Below are positions 1-10,500 of a stretch of DNA of 64,000 nucleotides, piece by piece. Below the pieces are notes generated by a model. It saw only the letters and a list, made by a program, of their open reading frames with translations. It was not told where the DNA came from and ran no database searches. How positions within the stretch are numbered: the first letter of the stretch is position 1; each line of letters begins with the position of its first letter. The stretch covers positions 4,532,501-4,596,500 of the forward strand of contig NC_016459.1 in assembly GCF_000226115.1 (NCBI RefSeq), written 5' to 3'. The stretch is from Thermothielavioides terrestris NRRL 8126 (lineage: Eukaryota; Ascomycota; Sordariomycetes; Sordariales; Chaetomiaceae). Position numbers and translations under genes: made by a program.

Positions 1-480
1 CGTAGAAGCCTATAGTTCGACGATATATTCCTAGAGCTTATATCGAATATACTTATAGGCGAGATCGTAGGTATTAGCCATTGTAGGCTTTAGGAGGAGC
101 TCCGCCTTGCCTTCAAAGTAGTTGAGTAGGTCGAGATACTTAGCCTTGTTAACGAACTTATAGTTCTAAGCTACCTAGTTATCTAGGCTAGCTAGGATAA
201 TATCGATCTTTATATCGGCTTTCGAAGATATAGTAGTTACTACTGAGCACTATATATAGGGCTATATACTTAGAGATAGGGCTAGGTTTTCGAGCCAATG
301 AGACTCTTAATTGTTAGAACTGCTACACTAGCTTAGGAAGATGAAGCTATTACGATGTAAGCAATACGTACAACTGGAATCAATCGTAGTGTTGAGGATG
401 TTGTATTGTAGGAGAGTTCTCCTGATTAGGAGCCTAGTCTTAGGTGGCAGTTGGGCATCAAGCTAGTGGATCCTAATCTC
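1..480. repeat. RIP-mutated repeat remnant, probably the edge of a larger transposon
   Basis: This stretch has the same composition as the large transposon block: rich in TA steps, poor in CA, and dense in TAG/TAA. The minus strand read from about 235 to 1 gives a mostly open frame with only TAG interruptions, containing LDLLNYFEGKAELLL and TYDLAYKYIRYKL. This looks like part of a structural (gag-like) polyprotein, but the family cannot be fixed. Ordinary GC-rich sequence starts near 470-490. The element runs off the left end of the window. Confidence 0.55.
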
Positions 481-1347
481 GGTGGGCCGGCCCGCTACCC
501 CGGGCCGGGCTGGTTCTGACACGGGGTTCCGCGCCGTTAGGCATTTGACGGTTTCCGGTTTGTATAGGGTCATAGGCAACGGATAGAGTCGCGTTGTCTT
601 GGGCTTGCGTTGCTATCATGACTTACGTGTGTTCTTATTCTCTTCGGTCGGCTCTGGGGGACTGGGGAACTGGGGGACGGGATGGTGTTGGTGGCATCCT
701 GTTAATTACGGTATTCAGCTTGGTGAAAGCTAACTGGGAGGAAGGCTCTATCTGAGAGGGTTAATGAATGAATTGTTGTTTTGCTGCATGCTATTTTGCC
801 ATGGCAATCTTGACAAGAGGTCTTGCTGCTTGCTGCCTGGCACGGGGAGGTGGTTGATGCGACCTGCAGGCAGACTATGAGATGGGCTTGAGGTTGATGC
901 GTGGCCTGGCTACCGGTTATTTAGCTATAATAACCGCTACTTACCTAGTTGTTCGGTGCAAACTATTGTACATACATTCACCAAGGAAGCGTGCCGCCGC
1001 AGTGCAAAGACCCGGCATCACAAGATCAAGGGGGGGCCGTAGGACCACATCTTGCACGCCGCCCTCGCTAGCTTAAGGCGGAGTTGTCAACAGACAATTT
1101 TCGATTGTGCTAAGCTTGGGCTGATCAAGGGGTTGAATGCCGCGGGGGCGTGTGCGACGCTGCGCACGAACTGCCGCAGCTTATCTTGGATTGAACCCTA
1201 GGAGAGGATCTCGGTGTATCTCTAGACACCGACGCAAGGAGATGCGCGGCGGCTGAGCTGTCTTTATAAATTCGACCACCCGTTCCTTCTCTGACCAAAC
1301 ACGACGGCACATTCGCCGATGCCAGCATCCGTAGATGATCCGCCAGA
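481..1347. other. Intergenic, no gene recognised
   Basis: This stretch lies between the mutated repeat edge and the 3' end of the first gene. Only short chance ORFs are present. It should contain the 3' UTR of the minus-strand gene ending at 1348. No tRNA or repeat was recognised. Confidence 0.5.
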
Positions 1348-4255
1348 CTAGCCGGGGGCCCTCGCGCCGGAGCTGCCGTTCTCCAGGGGCTTGGCACCAT
1401 GGTGATCCATGCCGTACCCAGGGAATTCCAGCAGCAAAGGCCCCTTCCGGGTCCCGTCCAAGTCCGCCGCCGAAGCTGCCATCACGTTAGCCGCCGCCAT
1501 CAAACTGCTCTCGGCACCAGCTCCGAAAATCTTGGACTCACCGTTCTTCGCAGTCTTCTTGCCCACCTCCCCGTCATCCCCTCCCCGATCCGACGCGCCG
1601 CCCGGATAATCCTCCACCGTCGTCCTCCGCCGCAGATACCTCAGCAGCGGCTCATCCCCGGGCCCACTCCCGTCCTCCTCCTCCAGGGACAGCAGCCCGC
1701 CGCGCCCACCTCCACCTCCACCACCACCACCACCATTATCATCACGCGCGGCGGCGGCGCCGCCGCCGCCCTGAGCGCCTCCCCCCGCAACAGTCACCTG
1801 TCCCAGCCTGTGCCTCTGCCGCTGCCTCTGCCTCGGCCGCTCCCGGTCCCGCTCACGCTCCGGCTCCTCCGTCCCCCGCCCCCGCTCCCGGTCCCAAATC
1901 CGCTGCATCTCCAGCCGGTATCGCTCCACCCCGAGCGTGGCCAACCGGTGGTGTAGCGTGCGCAGCACGCTCGGATCCGTCTCGCGGGCGGCCATGCGCA
2001 GCTGGGTCTCGATGTCCGCGATCTCGGCTTTGATGCGGGCCAGTTGGTCGCGCGGGTTGGTGGCGGTGGTGCCGTCGCCGAGGCTCGGGTCCAGGGGGGG
2101 CGGCGTGGGCAGGGCTGGTGGCGGGAGGCGTGGCTGCTTTCGCGGCGGGGGCGAGCGGATGGGGATCTCCCTGGTCTCCCTGGTCGTGAGAATGATGGGT
2201 TCGGCAGAAGACGGTGTGGTATCGCGAGTGGTTGAGTCTGGTCTGGCTTTCATGGTCACCTCGCTGCTGCGGGATCTTCTTTCCTCGACGGACCTGCCGA
2301 ATAGGGGTGGGTGGACGCGTTGCGAGTCGCGTATGTCCCGCTCGCGATCGTCGGGCACGACCACGTAGTTGACCGGATCGGTGGCTCGCGCCATGTTGAG
2401 GTAGGCCTTTTGTTGCGCCGGATCGAGGGAGAGGACGGCTAGGAGGTAAAAGCGATCGACTATCTGGTTTCTGTTCCCCGTCTCGATCTCGAGGAGGAGG
2501 TCGCGTTTGAGCTCTTCTCGCTGCGCGGGTGTGTGGGCCAGCAGGGCGCGGAACAGGTTCAACCAGGGCAGCATCTTCTGGTTCCCGGCCGCCGACCAGA
2601 TACTGCGGAGCTCGGCGAGGACCTTCTCGGGGGGTTGTACCCCCCGGTACATCAGCTCTTTGAGGCAGCCGGTCTGGAGGTCGAGGTCTCCCAGCTCGTC
2701 AGCCGCTCGCAACACCATCTCTGCCGTGGACGCGAAGTCGTTTCCGGGCGCCACCGGCCTCGGGGTCCACTGGGGCAGTGCGCCGTGTGAGGCGTCGTAT
2801 CTGGGCAGATTATCCGAGGGGAAGGCCAGCCGGGAGAAGTAAACGCTGTTGCGGCCGCCGGCCGTCATCTGGTCGAAGAACAGGAGTTCGTTGTCGTCGT
2901 TGATCATTTGTTTGGCCATGAGCCATCGAAGACACGGTCGAGTCATCAGGTGAGAATCATCGAGGGCAAGAAGCGCAAAGCCGCATTGATTAGCGGCATC
3001 CATGCAGTCCTTCATCGTATCTCTCCAAGAGCGGGCCGTAGAAGACACCAGTCGCCGGGACTGCAAGGCGAGGGCGGTGAACATCTCCAGCAAGGCGAAG
3101 AGGGTTGGCTCGTCTTCTTCGCTATCTGTGCTCCAAAGCTCGCGCAAATGTCTCAAGCGGACTTGCTGCTGGAGATGATGTGGTGGGGGAGGTGGCGGAA
3201 AGGACGCTGTGGCCGAGGTGAGAACACCGGATGGCCAAGCATTAGCCAAATGACTCTCGAGTACGTCTTTGAATTCCCACACCATCCCCCGATCGGCCAG
3301 ACTCTTGTAGAGAGCGGCAATGAGAGGCAGCGGCACTACGGTTTCCAACCGAAGACCGATCCGGGGAAGCAGGGCCAATACTTGGCACTGCGGAGCGCGA
3401 TGGTCAGGGGCCATTCATCTAATCAGCACACGACGATGGCAACGTTGGGGAACGCACCTCGGTGGAGTCCAGCTTCGGCAAAGAAGCGGTTATGATATCC
3501 TTGATTGCCGGAAGCATGTCGAGTGCTTCGTGATTATCGAACTGGCTTTTGTAAGGACCCTTTTCGGCGGCCAGCAACAGCATGTCCCAGTTCAGCTGCA
3601 AAGCATCAGGCTGTGGCAAGCGCCGTGGGGCCTTTTCTTCGGCCAGCTTCCCAAGCTGGGCAAACTGGCCGCCCTCGAAGAGACATTGGGCGTACTGGAC
3701 GAGGACATATCGGTTGTCGAAGAAGTGGCTGAGCCGGTTTTGGAAGAGCGCGATGGCGTCTGCGAAGTGACCAAGTCTGCGCAGCCGCCCGCACTCCTCG
3801 AGCAGGTCCTCGAGATCGTCTTGCAAGGGAAGAGACAGGTGAACTGTGGCATCCTGTGGGGCGAGCGGGTCGACGCGAAGCAGGGGCCGCTGCCCAGATT
3901 CACGTTCATCTTCGTAGTCGTCTTCGGTCTCGCGAATCATAATGCGAGTTCTCTCTCGTGACGTGGATCTCGGTCCTGAAGGAGACCAGGATGGGGGATC
4001 GTCAATATAAATGGCGTGTTGATCAACACTGTCGTCGCTATCGCCGTCGTACGAGCTGCTATACCGCTCAACGGGGCCTCCTGGAGCGCGCCTGGGGACG
4101 TCCCTGTCTCTCCGAGCGACGACGAGACCCCTTTCTGAGGTGTCGGTCCTCTCCCGAAGAAACCACGGCACATTGGAGTGCCTGTCCCGCCTCTCTATGC
4201 TCTCAGTGGTGCCAACCCGAGAGCTGGATATACGTCGAGATGCGTCTTGCGACAT
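1348..4255 (-). CDS. Hypothetical protein, N-terminal TPR-like helical region, low-complexity C-terminus (945 aa)
   Basis: The model has two exons, complement(1348..3387, 3458..4255), joined by a 70-bp intron (donor GTGCGT, acceptor CTCCGCAG) that keeps frame as ...KLDSTE|CQVLALLPR. The start is the first ATG of the frame at 4255 (MSQDASRR); the open frame extends upstream to 4396 only from a TTG. Residues about 1-120 are Arg/Ser/Asp-rich. Residues about 140-260 read as paired helices (ECGRLRRLGHFADAIALF, then YVLVQYAQCLFEGGQFAQL), suggestive of TPR-type repeats. About 650-720 is a probable coiled coil (RIKAEIADIETQLRMAAR). The end has a glycine run and an acidic patch. I do not recognise the family. 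It diverges from the next gene across a 339-bp intergenic region, so a shared promoter is likely. Confidence 0.6.
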
Positions 4256-4594
4256 GGTGGGCTGGCCGAGTCTGCGCTGGTGAACGAGGCCAGGTCGTCG
4301 GGCGATCGCGGGAAAGCCTCGTTTTTGTGGATGGCTCGGGGTGGCGCGGCATGCCTTGGTGCCTCCTTGGGAACAGCTCATGCAGTGAAACCCCAACTGG
4401 CTGCATTGGCCCGAGGCTGTGCCGCGCTCAGCGCTTGCTACTAGCGAGATGGCGCAGACAATGCATTGTCCCCTCGATTTCCAGCCTGGCTGGCTTCCTC
4501 CAGTAGTTATGAGGTATTAAATAGGTGCAGCGCCCCCACCCCATGCAGGTCACATTGTTCTTTCTCCGCTTTCTCCTCCCCCCTTGGAGTCTCG
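4256..4594. promoter_or_regulatory. Divergent promoter region between two unrecognised genes
   Basis: These 339 bp separate the ATG of the minus-strand gene (4255) from that of the plus-strand gene (4595). An AT-rich patch (GAGGTATTAAATAGG) lies about 80 bp before the plus-strand start and may act as a core promoter. No specific factor site is claimed. The role is inferred from geometry. Confidence 0.35.
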
Positions 4595-6220
4595 ATGGAA
4601 GTGACAGCGGCCACTGCAGCACCAGCAACAACAACGACAACAACAAAGCCATCCCGACGGGGCCCGGCCATCAAGATAAGACGATATGGGCGCAGTGACT
4701 TTGAGAAGTTCGACGAGGAGACTGCGCGGGGCTCTCACCTCTGCGTCGGGTCTGCCACGATCGGCAAAGTAGACATTGACTGCAAGTATCACTGGAAAAA
4801 GGCCCAATGGGGCGTCCTGGGCAGGGAGGAGACTCCAGCCGGCGTCGTCTACATGGACATCACCTTCAAGCAGCCCCACGGCTACTGGCTTGAGCGCGCC
4901 AGTGTCTTCATTACCCTGAGCGAAGACATGTCGTCGTACGCTCTCTCGGCCCCTCGCCAAGCCAGCACCCAGCCGACACGGTCCCTCAGCAGCGAGTACG
5001 CAGTGCAGTTCACCAACTACTATGGCCCCAGACTCCTCACCGGCACCAAGACCGTTTCCGCCGAGAGCAAGGAACACACGTTTGTCCCGACGATCGGCGC
5101 TATGGGCTTCCAACTCGGCGGCATCGGCCTGAAGTCCAATAGCTCCGCAGAACGTGTCGGCCGATGGGTCTTCAAGGGCACCCTTTGCAGGCCCAAGGGC
5201 CGCGACGGCCTGCGGACCCTGGAGTGGGAGCTCTCGGAGAACAGCATCAACCCCGACCAGGTGCACGGGCAGACGTACCAGACGGCCTTTGCCTTCGAGC
5301 ACAGCAAGCGCCCAGTCTTCATGCGGGTCGAGGTCGAGGGCAAGCTGCGCGACAGGAGCCGCCAAATGAAGCACGAGCTGCTCAAATTCTCGTCCAGCTT
5401 CGGCAGGAAGGACAATTCCACCTTAACCGAGCTGGACCTGGGCAGGAACGTCGAGTTCAGGAAGCCGCTGGACCACATCGCGCAGAGCCTCGATATGGCA
5501 ATGCAATGGGAAAACACCGGGAACCTGCCGGTCGAGGTGCCGGATCCCGCGGGCGCGCAGTTCATGCACGACGAAGCCAGGCCGGAAAGCCTGCTGCCTC
5601 CACCACAGCGCCCGCCGCTGCAACCGCACCCCGCATCCGAGCCGTGGACGGGCGTCGGCGCTCAGGAGCTCAGGGGAACTTTGCGGCTCCAGGGTCGCGA
5701 ACGCAGATATATCGAAGACAGCCCAGACCCCATACTCCAGTCTCTCCAGCGGCAGCTACGTGACCGAGTCGGCAGTGACCTCGCCGCCCACATCCACGTG
5801 CGGGAGTCGAGGAGCGGCTCCGAGACGACCGAGGACGAAGACGCGACGCTCGTGAACAACAGCGCGCCGCCCTCGGTCAAGCCCACCCCGCCCCCTGATG
5901 CAGTCGCCCAGGCGATACAGGAGCTTGCGCAATTCCCGGCCCTTCTCCTGCTCGTCAGGTACCTGGCGGCCTTGATACAGTGGTTTACAGGGCCGCCCCG
6001 GGCCTTGCCGGCTCCGACAGGGAAACCTATCTCAGGGCCGCCGCAGGGCGACGGGCCGGTCGACGAGCCCAGCCCGGTTGAGGGGAGGACACCGAGGCGG
6101 ACAGGCCGGCTGCCGGACAGACGGCGGAGTGATGCGATCGAGACGTTGCCCTCACCCCTTTCCGCGACCGTCGAGAGTCGTCCGGTTGGGCGGCGCGGTG
6201 TTTCTGATCCGTTTAAATAG
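4595..6220 (+). CDS. Hypothetical protein with conserved-looking beta-rich core and proline-rich tail (541 aa)
   Basis: The gene is a single exon. The open frame begins at 4466, but the ATG at 4595 (MEVTAATAAP) is the better start because the upstream part is Ser/Cys-rich and unlike protein. After a Thr-rich leader, residues about 20-300 form a compact domain with regularly spaced aromatic and charged residues (KVDIDCKYHWKKAQWGV, GVVYMDITFKQPHGYWLE, VGRWVFKGTLCRPKGRDG) that looks like a beta-sandwich. Residues about 350-440 are Pro-rich. A hydrophobic stretch near 465-485 (FPALLLLVRYLAALIQWF) could be a membrane anchor. The tail is Pro/Arg-rich. I do not recognise the family. The head-to-head arrangement with the preceding gene may mean co-regulation. 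Confidence 0.6.
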   Translation: MEVTAATAAPATTTTTTKPSRRGPAIKIRRYGRSDFEKFDEETARGSHLCVGSATIGKVDIDCKYHWKKAQWGVLGREETPAGVVYMDITFKQPHGYWLERASVFITLSEDMSSYALSAPRQASTQPTRSLSSEYAVQFTNYYGPRLLTGTKTVSAESKEHTFVPTIGAMGFQLGGIGLKSNSSAERVGRWVFKGTLCRPKGRDGLRTLEWELSENSINPDQVHGQTYQTAFAFEHSKRPVFMRVEVEGKLRDRSRQMKHELLKFSSSFGRKDNSTLTELDLGRNVEFRKPLDHIAQSLDMAMQWENTGNLPVEVPDPAGAQFMHDEARPESLLPPPQRPPLQPHPASEPWTGVGAQELRGTLRLQGRERRYIEDSPDPILQSLQRQLRDRVGSDLAAHIHVRESRSGSETTEDEDATLVNNSAPPSVKPTPPPDAVAQAIQELAQFPALLLLVRYLAALIQWFTGPPRALPAPTGKPISGPPQGDGPVDEPSPVEGRTPRRTGRLPDRRRSDAIETLPSPLSATVESRPVGRRGVSDPFK

Positions 6221-6686
6221 GAAGCTTTGCCTTGTGTCTTGTCTATCACGGCCCTGTATTTAACAACAAGGTAACTAACTAATAACTGTCCCTTCTTCCA
6301 GCGTAGGGCCGTCTCCTTCTCATAAGGCTAGCTGTGCCTCGCTTGAGAGCGGTCTTCCCTTGGTATTCTCGTCGTGTCTGGCTACTCGACTTTCTTAAAC
6401 CCGAGACCTTCGCTTGTGGCGGGACTGTTGCAGGTGTCGGATTCGTTACCTCCTGTGCCGCCGAATTTCGCAGACAAAGTGTCAATCCGTTGCCTGGTTG
6501 GCCTCGCAAGCCTCTTCGTTGTTCTCGACTCCATTGGCTGTTGAATTCAACAAATATGCAGGGGTTTTTGCCCTCTCTTTTCACCACCCAAGCACACCGC
6601 CATCTCGGTTCTCACGGCTGCTTCCAGTGTGAAGCGATTGACCACCCGCAACCTTTCTATCGATTTGGACACTGATATTTGCAAGC
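6221..6686. other. Intergenic, no gene recognised
   Basis: This 466-bp gap lies between two plus-strand genes. It should contain the 3' end of the upstream gene and the promoter of the kinase gene. The two overlapping short ORFs on each strand (about 100 aa) have no recognisable features and are taken as chance. Confidence 0.5.
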
Positions 6687-7571
6687 ATGCAATCCCCACA
6701 CCGTATCCGTCTCCCGTATTTTGCGCCGACCGGTAGCCTCCCAGCGCCGCTGCCGTCGACGGAAGAGCTGGATGCTCAGCCTGAACTCGGCCCGAAAAAA
6801 TATTTTAAAGGCCAACGCGTGGTTCGAGTCGGGGAACACTTCGTCGTCAAATACGGGTGGCTGGTCAAGCCGATCGAGGGAGAGAACATGTTGTACGTCA
6901 GCGACAAGACCACCATCCCAATTCCGCGCGTCTACGCCCTCTTCCAGAAGGAAGACGAGCATGGTCGCATGTGCACCTACATCGTCATGGAGCATGTCGA
7001 CGGCCAGACGCTCGACATGGTTTGGCGTTCCCTGGACCTTGAGGCCAAAGAGGCCGCTGCCTCCCAGCTCCGCGATTTCATGGACCAGCTCCGCGGCCTC
7101 CCCGCTCCCGACTTCTTCGGCAGCCTCGACAACCGCCCGTTGCTCGACTATCTGTTTTTCACCGAAGAAGCTCGGCCGGAAATCAACGGCCCTTTTAAGA
7201 CGGAAGCCGAGATTGCCGAGGCTCTTGTTCTCAAACTCCAGCGAGACGAGGCAGACTACCCAGCCGAGCGGGCAGCTTACTACCGCCGCGTCTTGCCTTC
7301 CGTCCTTCAGGGCGATGGACGGCCGAGGTTCACCCATGCCGATCTTCAGACCACGAACATCATGCTCCGGCCCGATGGCACGGTGGTCCTCTTGGACTGG
7401 GAAATGGCAGGCTGGTACCCGCGATACTGGGAATATGCCACCGCCATCTTCGGCTGTGGCGGGTGGAGTCAGTGGACTGATGACTTCCACGCCTGGGTTC
7501 CCAAATTCCTCGACGAGTATCCGAACGAGTATCTGTGGCTGGGGAACATTCGTTCATTCCTTTGGTTTTAG
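6687..7571 (+). CDS. Aminoglycoside phosphotransferase (APH)-family protein kinase-like protein (294 aa)
   Basis: The gene is a single exon starting at ATG 6687 (MQSPHRIRLPYF). The catalytic loop motif HADLQTTN (residues about 217-224, pattern HxDxxxxN) is followed by the metal-binding LLDWEMAG (about 235), the hallmark of the APH/choline kinase fold (PF01636). An upstream substrate/ATP-lobe region has FVVKYG and YIVMEHVDGQTL. Length is typical of the many fungal members. These proteins transfer phosphate from ATP to small-molecule hydroxyls, but most fungal paralogues have no known substrate, so antibiotic resistance should not be assumed. The Fot1/pogo-type transposon begins 186 bp after the stop codon, so its 3' UTR may run into the inverted repeat. 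Confidence 0.85.
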   Translation: MQSPHRIRLPYFAPTGSLPAPLPSTEELDAQPELGPKKYFKGQRVVRVGEHFVVKYGWLVKPIEGENMLYVSDKTTIPIPRVYALFQKEDEHGRMCTYIVMEHVDGQTLDMVWRSLDLEAKEAAASQLRDFMDQLRGLPAPDFFGSLDNRPLLDYLFFTEEARPEINGPFKTEAEIAEALVLKLQRDEADYPAERAAYYRRVLPSVLQGDGRPRFTHADLQTTNIMLRPDGTVVLLDWEMAGWYPRYWEYATAIFGCGGWSQWTDDFHAWVPKFLDEYPNEYLWLGNIRSFLWF

Positions 7572-7757
7572 CCTGGACGCTACTGCCTTGGGTGACAAAA
7601 GAAGCTGGAGGCATGAGCATCACAGCTGCCATCGGGCACCGTACCCTGAAAGGCAATCGCGGTAATGGGCTATACACTACTTGGTGGAGGATGGGGGTGA
7701 GAAAGCCGAAGTGGAGGAAGATCCCTGCAGAAAACAGCAACTAACTAGTTGCCGTTA

Positions 7758-7880
7758 CTCGTGGCACCCCCCCACCGCCCCACTTATCTCGACCGCAGCC
7801 TCGAACCGCGGGGCCGGTTGGTGGTCACCAGCCATTCGGCCACACTAGCCATTCGGCCACTTTTTCGACACCTTCGACGA
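7758..7880 (+). repeat. Left terminal inverted repeat of the Fot1/pogo-type element
   Basis: The repeat is 123 bp and matches the reverse complement of 22742-22864 with about six differences. It starts directly after the TA target duplication. It holds the tandem motif GCCATTCGGCCAC twice (around 7829-7860). Confidence 0.93.
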
Positions 7881-8852
7881 AACAACCACTTTTTGCAGCT
7901 ACAACTGGGTTCCTTCGACCTGTTCGAAATGGAGGCTTGTATCTAGGAAGCTATCGACTATATCGCTTCAAATCTGGGAGCCAAGGTGGCTACAGTTGCT
8001 AAGGAATTCGCGATCCCCTGTACTCGGCTACGTCGTCGGCTAGCCGGCATTAGGACCTTATCCGACCGTTAACCAACCAATACTCGGCTGTCGGGCCCCG
8101 AAGAAGCTGCATTATATCGATATATCGACTAGCTCGACAACGTCAACCTTATAGTACGGCTAGCCTTTATCTAGGATGTAGTAAATCGGATCTTAGCCGC
8201 CTAGGCGAGCTGTACTAAGCAGGCCAACCTACCAGTTGTAGGCTAGAACTAGACCTCTCGCTTTATTAAACGCTATAACTACCTTAAGCAACGGCAAAAG
8301 AAGCTTAGTACTAACCGCTAAAAAGCCGAAGAACCCGCTATTGTCGTCGAATACTTCTAGAAGCTTGTAACTATCTTCAAAGACAAGGGCATTATATTAG
8401 AGGATATCTAGAACATAGATAAGATGGGCTTTTATATTAGGATAGGAAAGGACTAGTTAATTGTTACTAAACGTAAGTAGGTATACTACTTCGGCCTTTC
8501 TAAGAACTAGGAGTTAGCTATAGCTATCGAAGCAATCTTAGCAAAAAGGCGAGTTATCCTAGCCTTCTTAATCTTAGCTAGGCAAGTATATATAGTACAT
8601 TAGTATTAATAGTCTAAATTAGACCCTAAGATAGCTATTATTACATTAGCAACTAGGTATTCGAACAACTAGATTAGCCTTAAATGGCTAAAGCACTTCG
8701 AGAAGTACTTATACTATAGGATAGCTAGGAAATACCGGCTATTGATCTTTAACGGCTATAGCTCCTATCTTATATAGGAGTTCGTCAACTATTGCGAAGA
8801 GTATAATATCGTTCTATTCGGCTTGCTACTATACTTTATATATCTAATTTAG

Positions 8853-8856
8853 CTAT
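8853..8856 (+). repeat. Target-site duplication CTAT, left copy
   Basis: CTAT directly precedes the 5' LTR at 8857 and is repeated directly after the 3' LTR at 21985-21988. Collapsing the two copies restores the transposase frame, which confirms the boundaries. Confidence 0.85.
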
Positions 8857-9353
8857 TGGATTAGGGTAATAGACTACCTAGACATAGGGGGACCTAGTTT
8901 TTCTACTTTTCTATTTGTCTCAGAGCATTGTATTCGTTGTTAGGGGGTCTAGCCCTCTAATCATATATATTTAAGTAGGCTAAGCCCATCTTCTTTATCA
9001 TCAAACAAGACATTAAGTAGTTGTCAATATACGTTCGTTGACACTACGTTGGTGGTCCTCCTTCTTCTAGGAAGGCTATTGAGCCTCTCCTTTCGTTGTC
9101 CTACCTCTATCTAGACGGTAGGCATTCGAGCTATTGAGCTTTGACCATATTCTTATTGTCTTTTGTCTTTCTACTATATTCTACTAGACGTACCTAAGCT
9201 ATATATCTTCCTCTTAGGAGACATCCTTCCTACTATTCGATATATACTATCTTTATTCGTCTAGAGGTATACTATATTTCTTTAAGAGCTATTTTATACG
9301 CCTAATCCTAGGTGTAGTAGAGTAGGTTAGTATAAAGGTTTTATACTATTTCA
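8857..9353 (+). repeat. 5' long terminal repeat of the Gypsy element
   Basis: The repeat is 497 bp, starts TGGATTAGGGTAATAG and ends TATTTCA. It is the same length as the 3' copy at 21488-21984. Differences are overwhelmingly transitions. This copy is more mutated at its 3' end than the partner LTR. Confidence 0.9.
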
Positions 9354-10500
9354 AATAGGGGCTTAATTGGGGAGGAGCTTAGCTCTATATCTAAACGGGA
9401 TAGTATAGACTACAAAGTCTTCTAAGATTATAGAACTATATAATACTATATTAATAGCTATACAACGACGATATAGCCAACCTATTAAGGCTCTAGTACA
9501 CCGATACTGGCATCTCTAGAAGGTGTAGAAACCTATTGAGGTATATACGTTCTAAGGGTCTATTGAGACCTTGTCTTAGGAGACCTTCCTTTGCCTAGAC
9601 GGTATAGGGCATTGAAAAGATATCCTATTATTTCTAACACTTCGAAGATCTATTGAGGCTTCGTCATTATTGACGTAGTAGTTATAAAACGTTAACCCAA
9701 TCGAAAGACAATAGTTCTATCCTCCTAAGTAGAGATAAAGGTAGAATTTTTATCGATTATTATTTTCTTCCCTAGTCTAGCCGAACTAATTACAAAAGTA
9801 GTTAAACGTAGTAGCTATTTATAAGCTTCTAAGCTCGAGACTATACCTTTATAACACTTAGCTCCTTCTAACAATATATCTAGCATTGTTTTATATTGGA
9901 TATAAGGTCTTAGTATAGACTTTTACTTTTCTTCTTAAGAGCTATACTCTTACCGCTATTACACTAGTTAGGTCCAGTATATTAGTTGCCAAAGGTATCT
10001 AGGTAATCTACAAAGAGCCTATAGTTATCCTTTAAGGTGTTTAGACTATATATTCCAAAGGAACCTAGCTTCTTAAGAGGTTTTCTTCCTTTAGATAGAC
10101 GTCAAAGGAGTCAATATTCCTATAGAAGTATATATATCAGTCTTTTTATAGTCTATTAATATAGTCGTTACCTTTCTCGAAGACGATAGCTAAACGTCTA
10201 ATAACTAGACTCTAGCGATATATATATATATTGTCTATAGAAGCTCTAGGAATTCTATTGACCTCTATAACATTATTAATCTTAATACTAACCTCTAAAG
10301 GAGAGTCTAAAGATATATCTATCTTATAGCCTTTCTAAGGTATACTAAATGAAGAAGACCTAGCCAAAGTAGTGTAGATACCCCTTTTATCTTCGTTTAA
10401 TACCTCTACTCTACCTATCTATATAGAGGTATCTATAATAATACCTTCTAGTCTCTCTAAAGCCAAAGCTCTAAAGAAGATAACTAAGTATATTCTTACT
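9354..10500 (+). other. Gypsy 5' leader, no convincing coding frame
   Basis: This is AT-rich, RIP-mutated sequence between the 5' LTR and the gag-like frame. A tRNA primer-binding site is expected directly after 9353 (AATAGGGGCTTAATTGGGG), but mutation prevents a confident match to a tRNA. I see no other feature. Confidence 0.4.

Noticed and set aside
6687..7571. Antibiotic-resistance phosphotransferase
   Set aside because: Fungi carry many APH-fold paralogues. The motifs establish the fold and catalytic residues but not an antibiotic substrate.
7829..7860. Tandem GCCATTCGGCCAC units considered as a CRISPR-like or satellite repeat
   Set aside because: They are part of the transposon inverted repeat and recur in its right copy. 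They probably serve as transposase binding sites.
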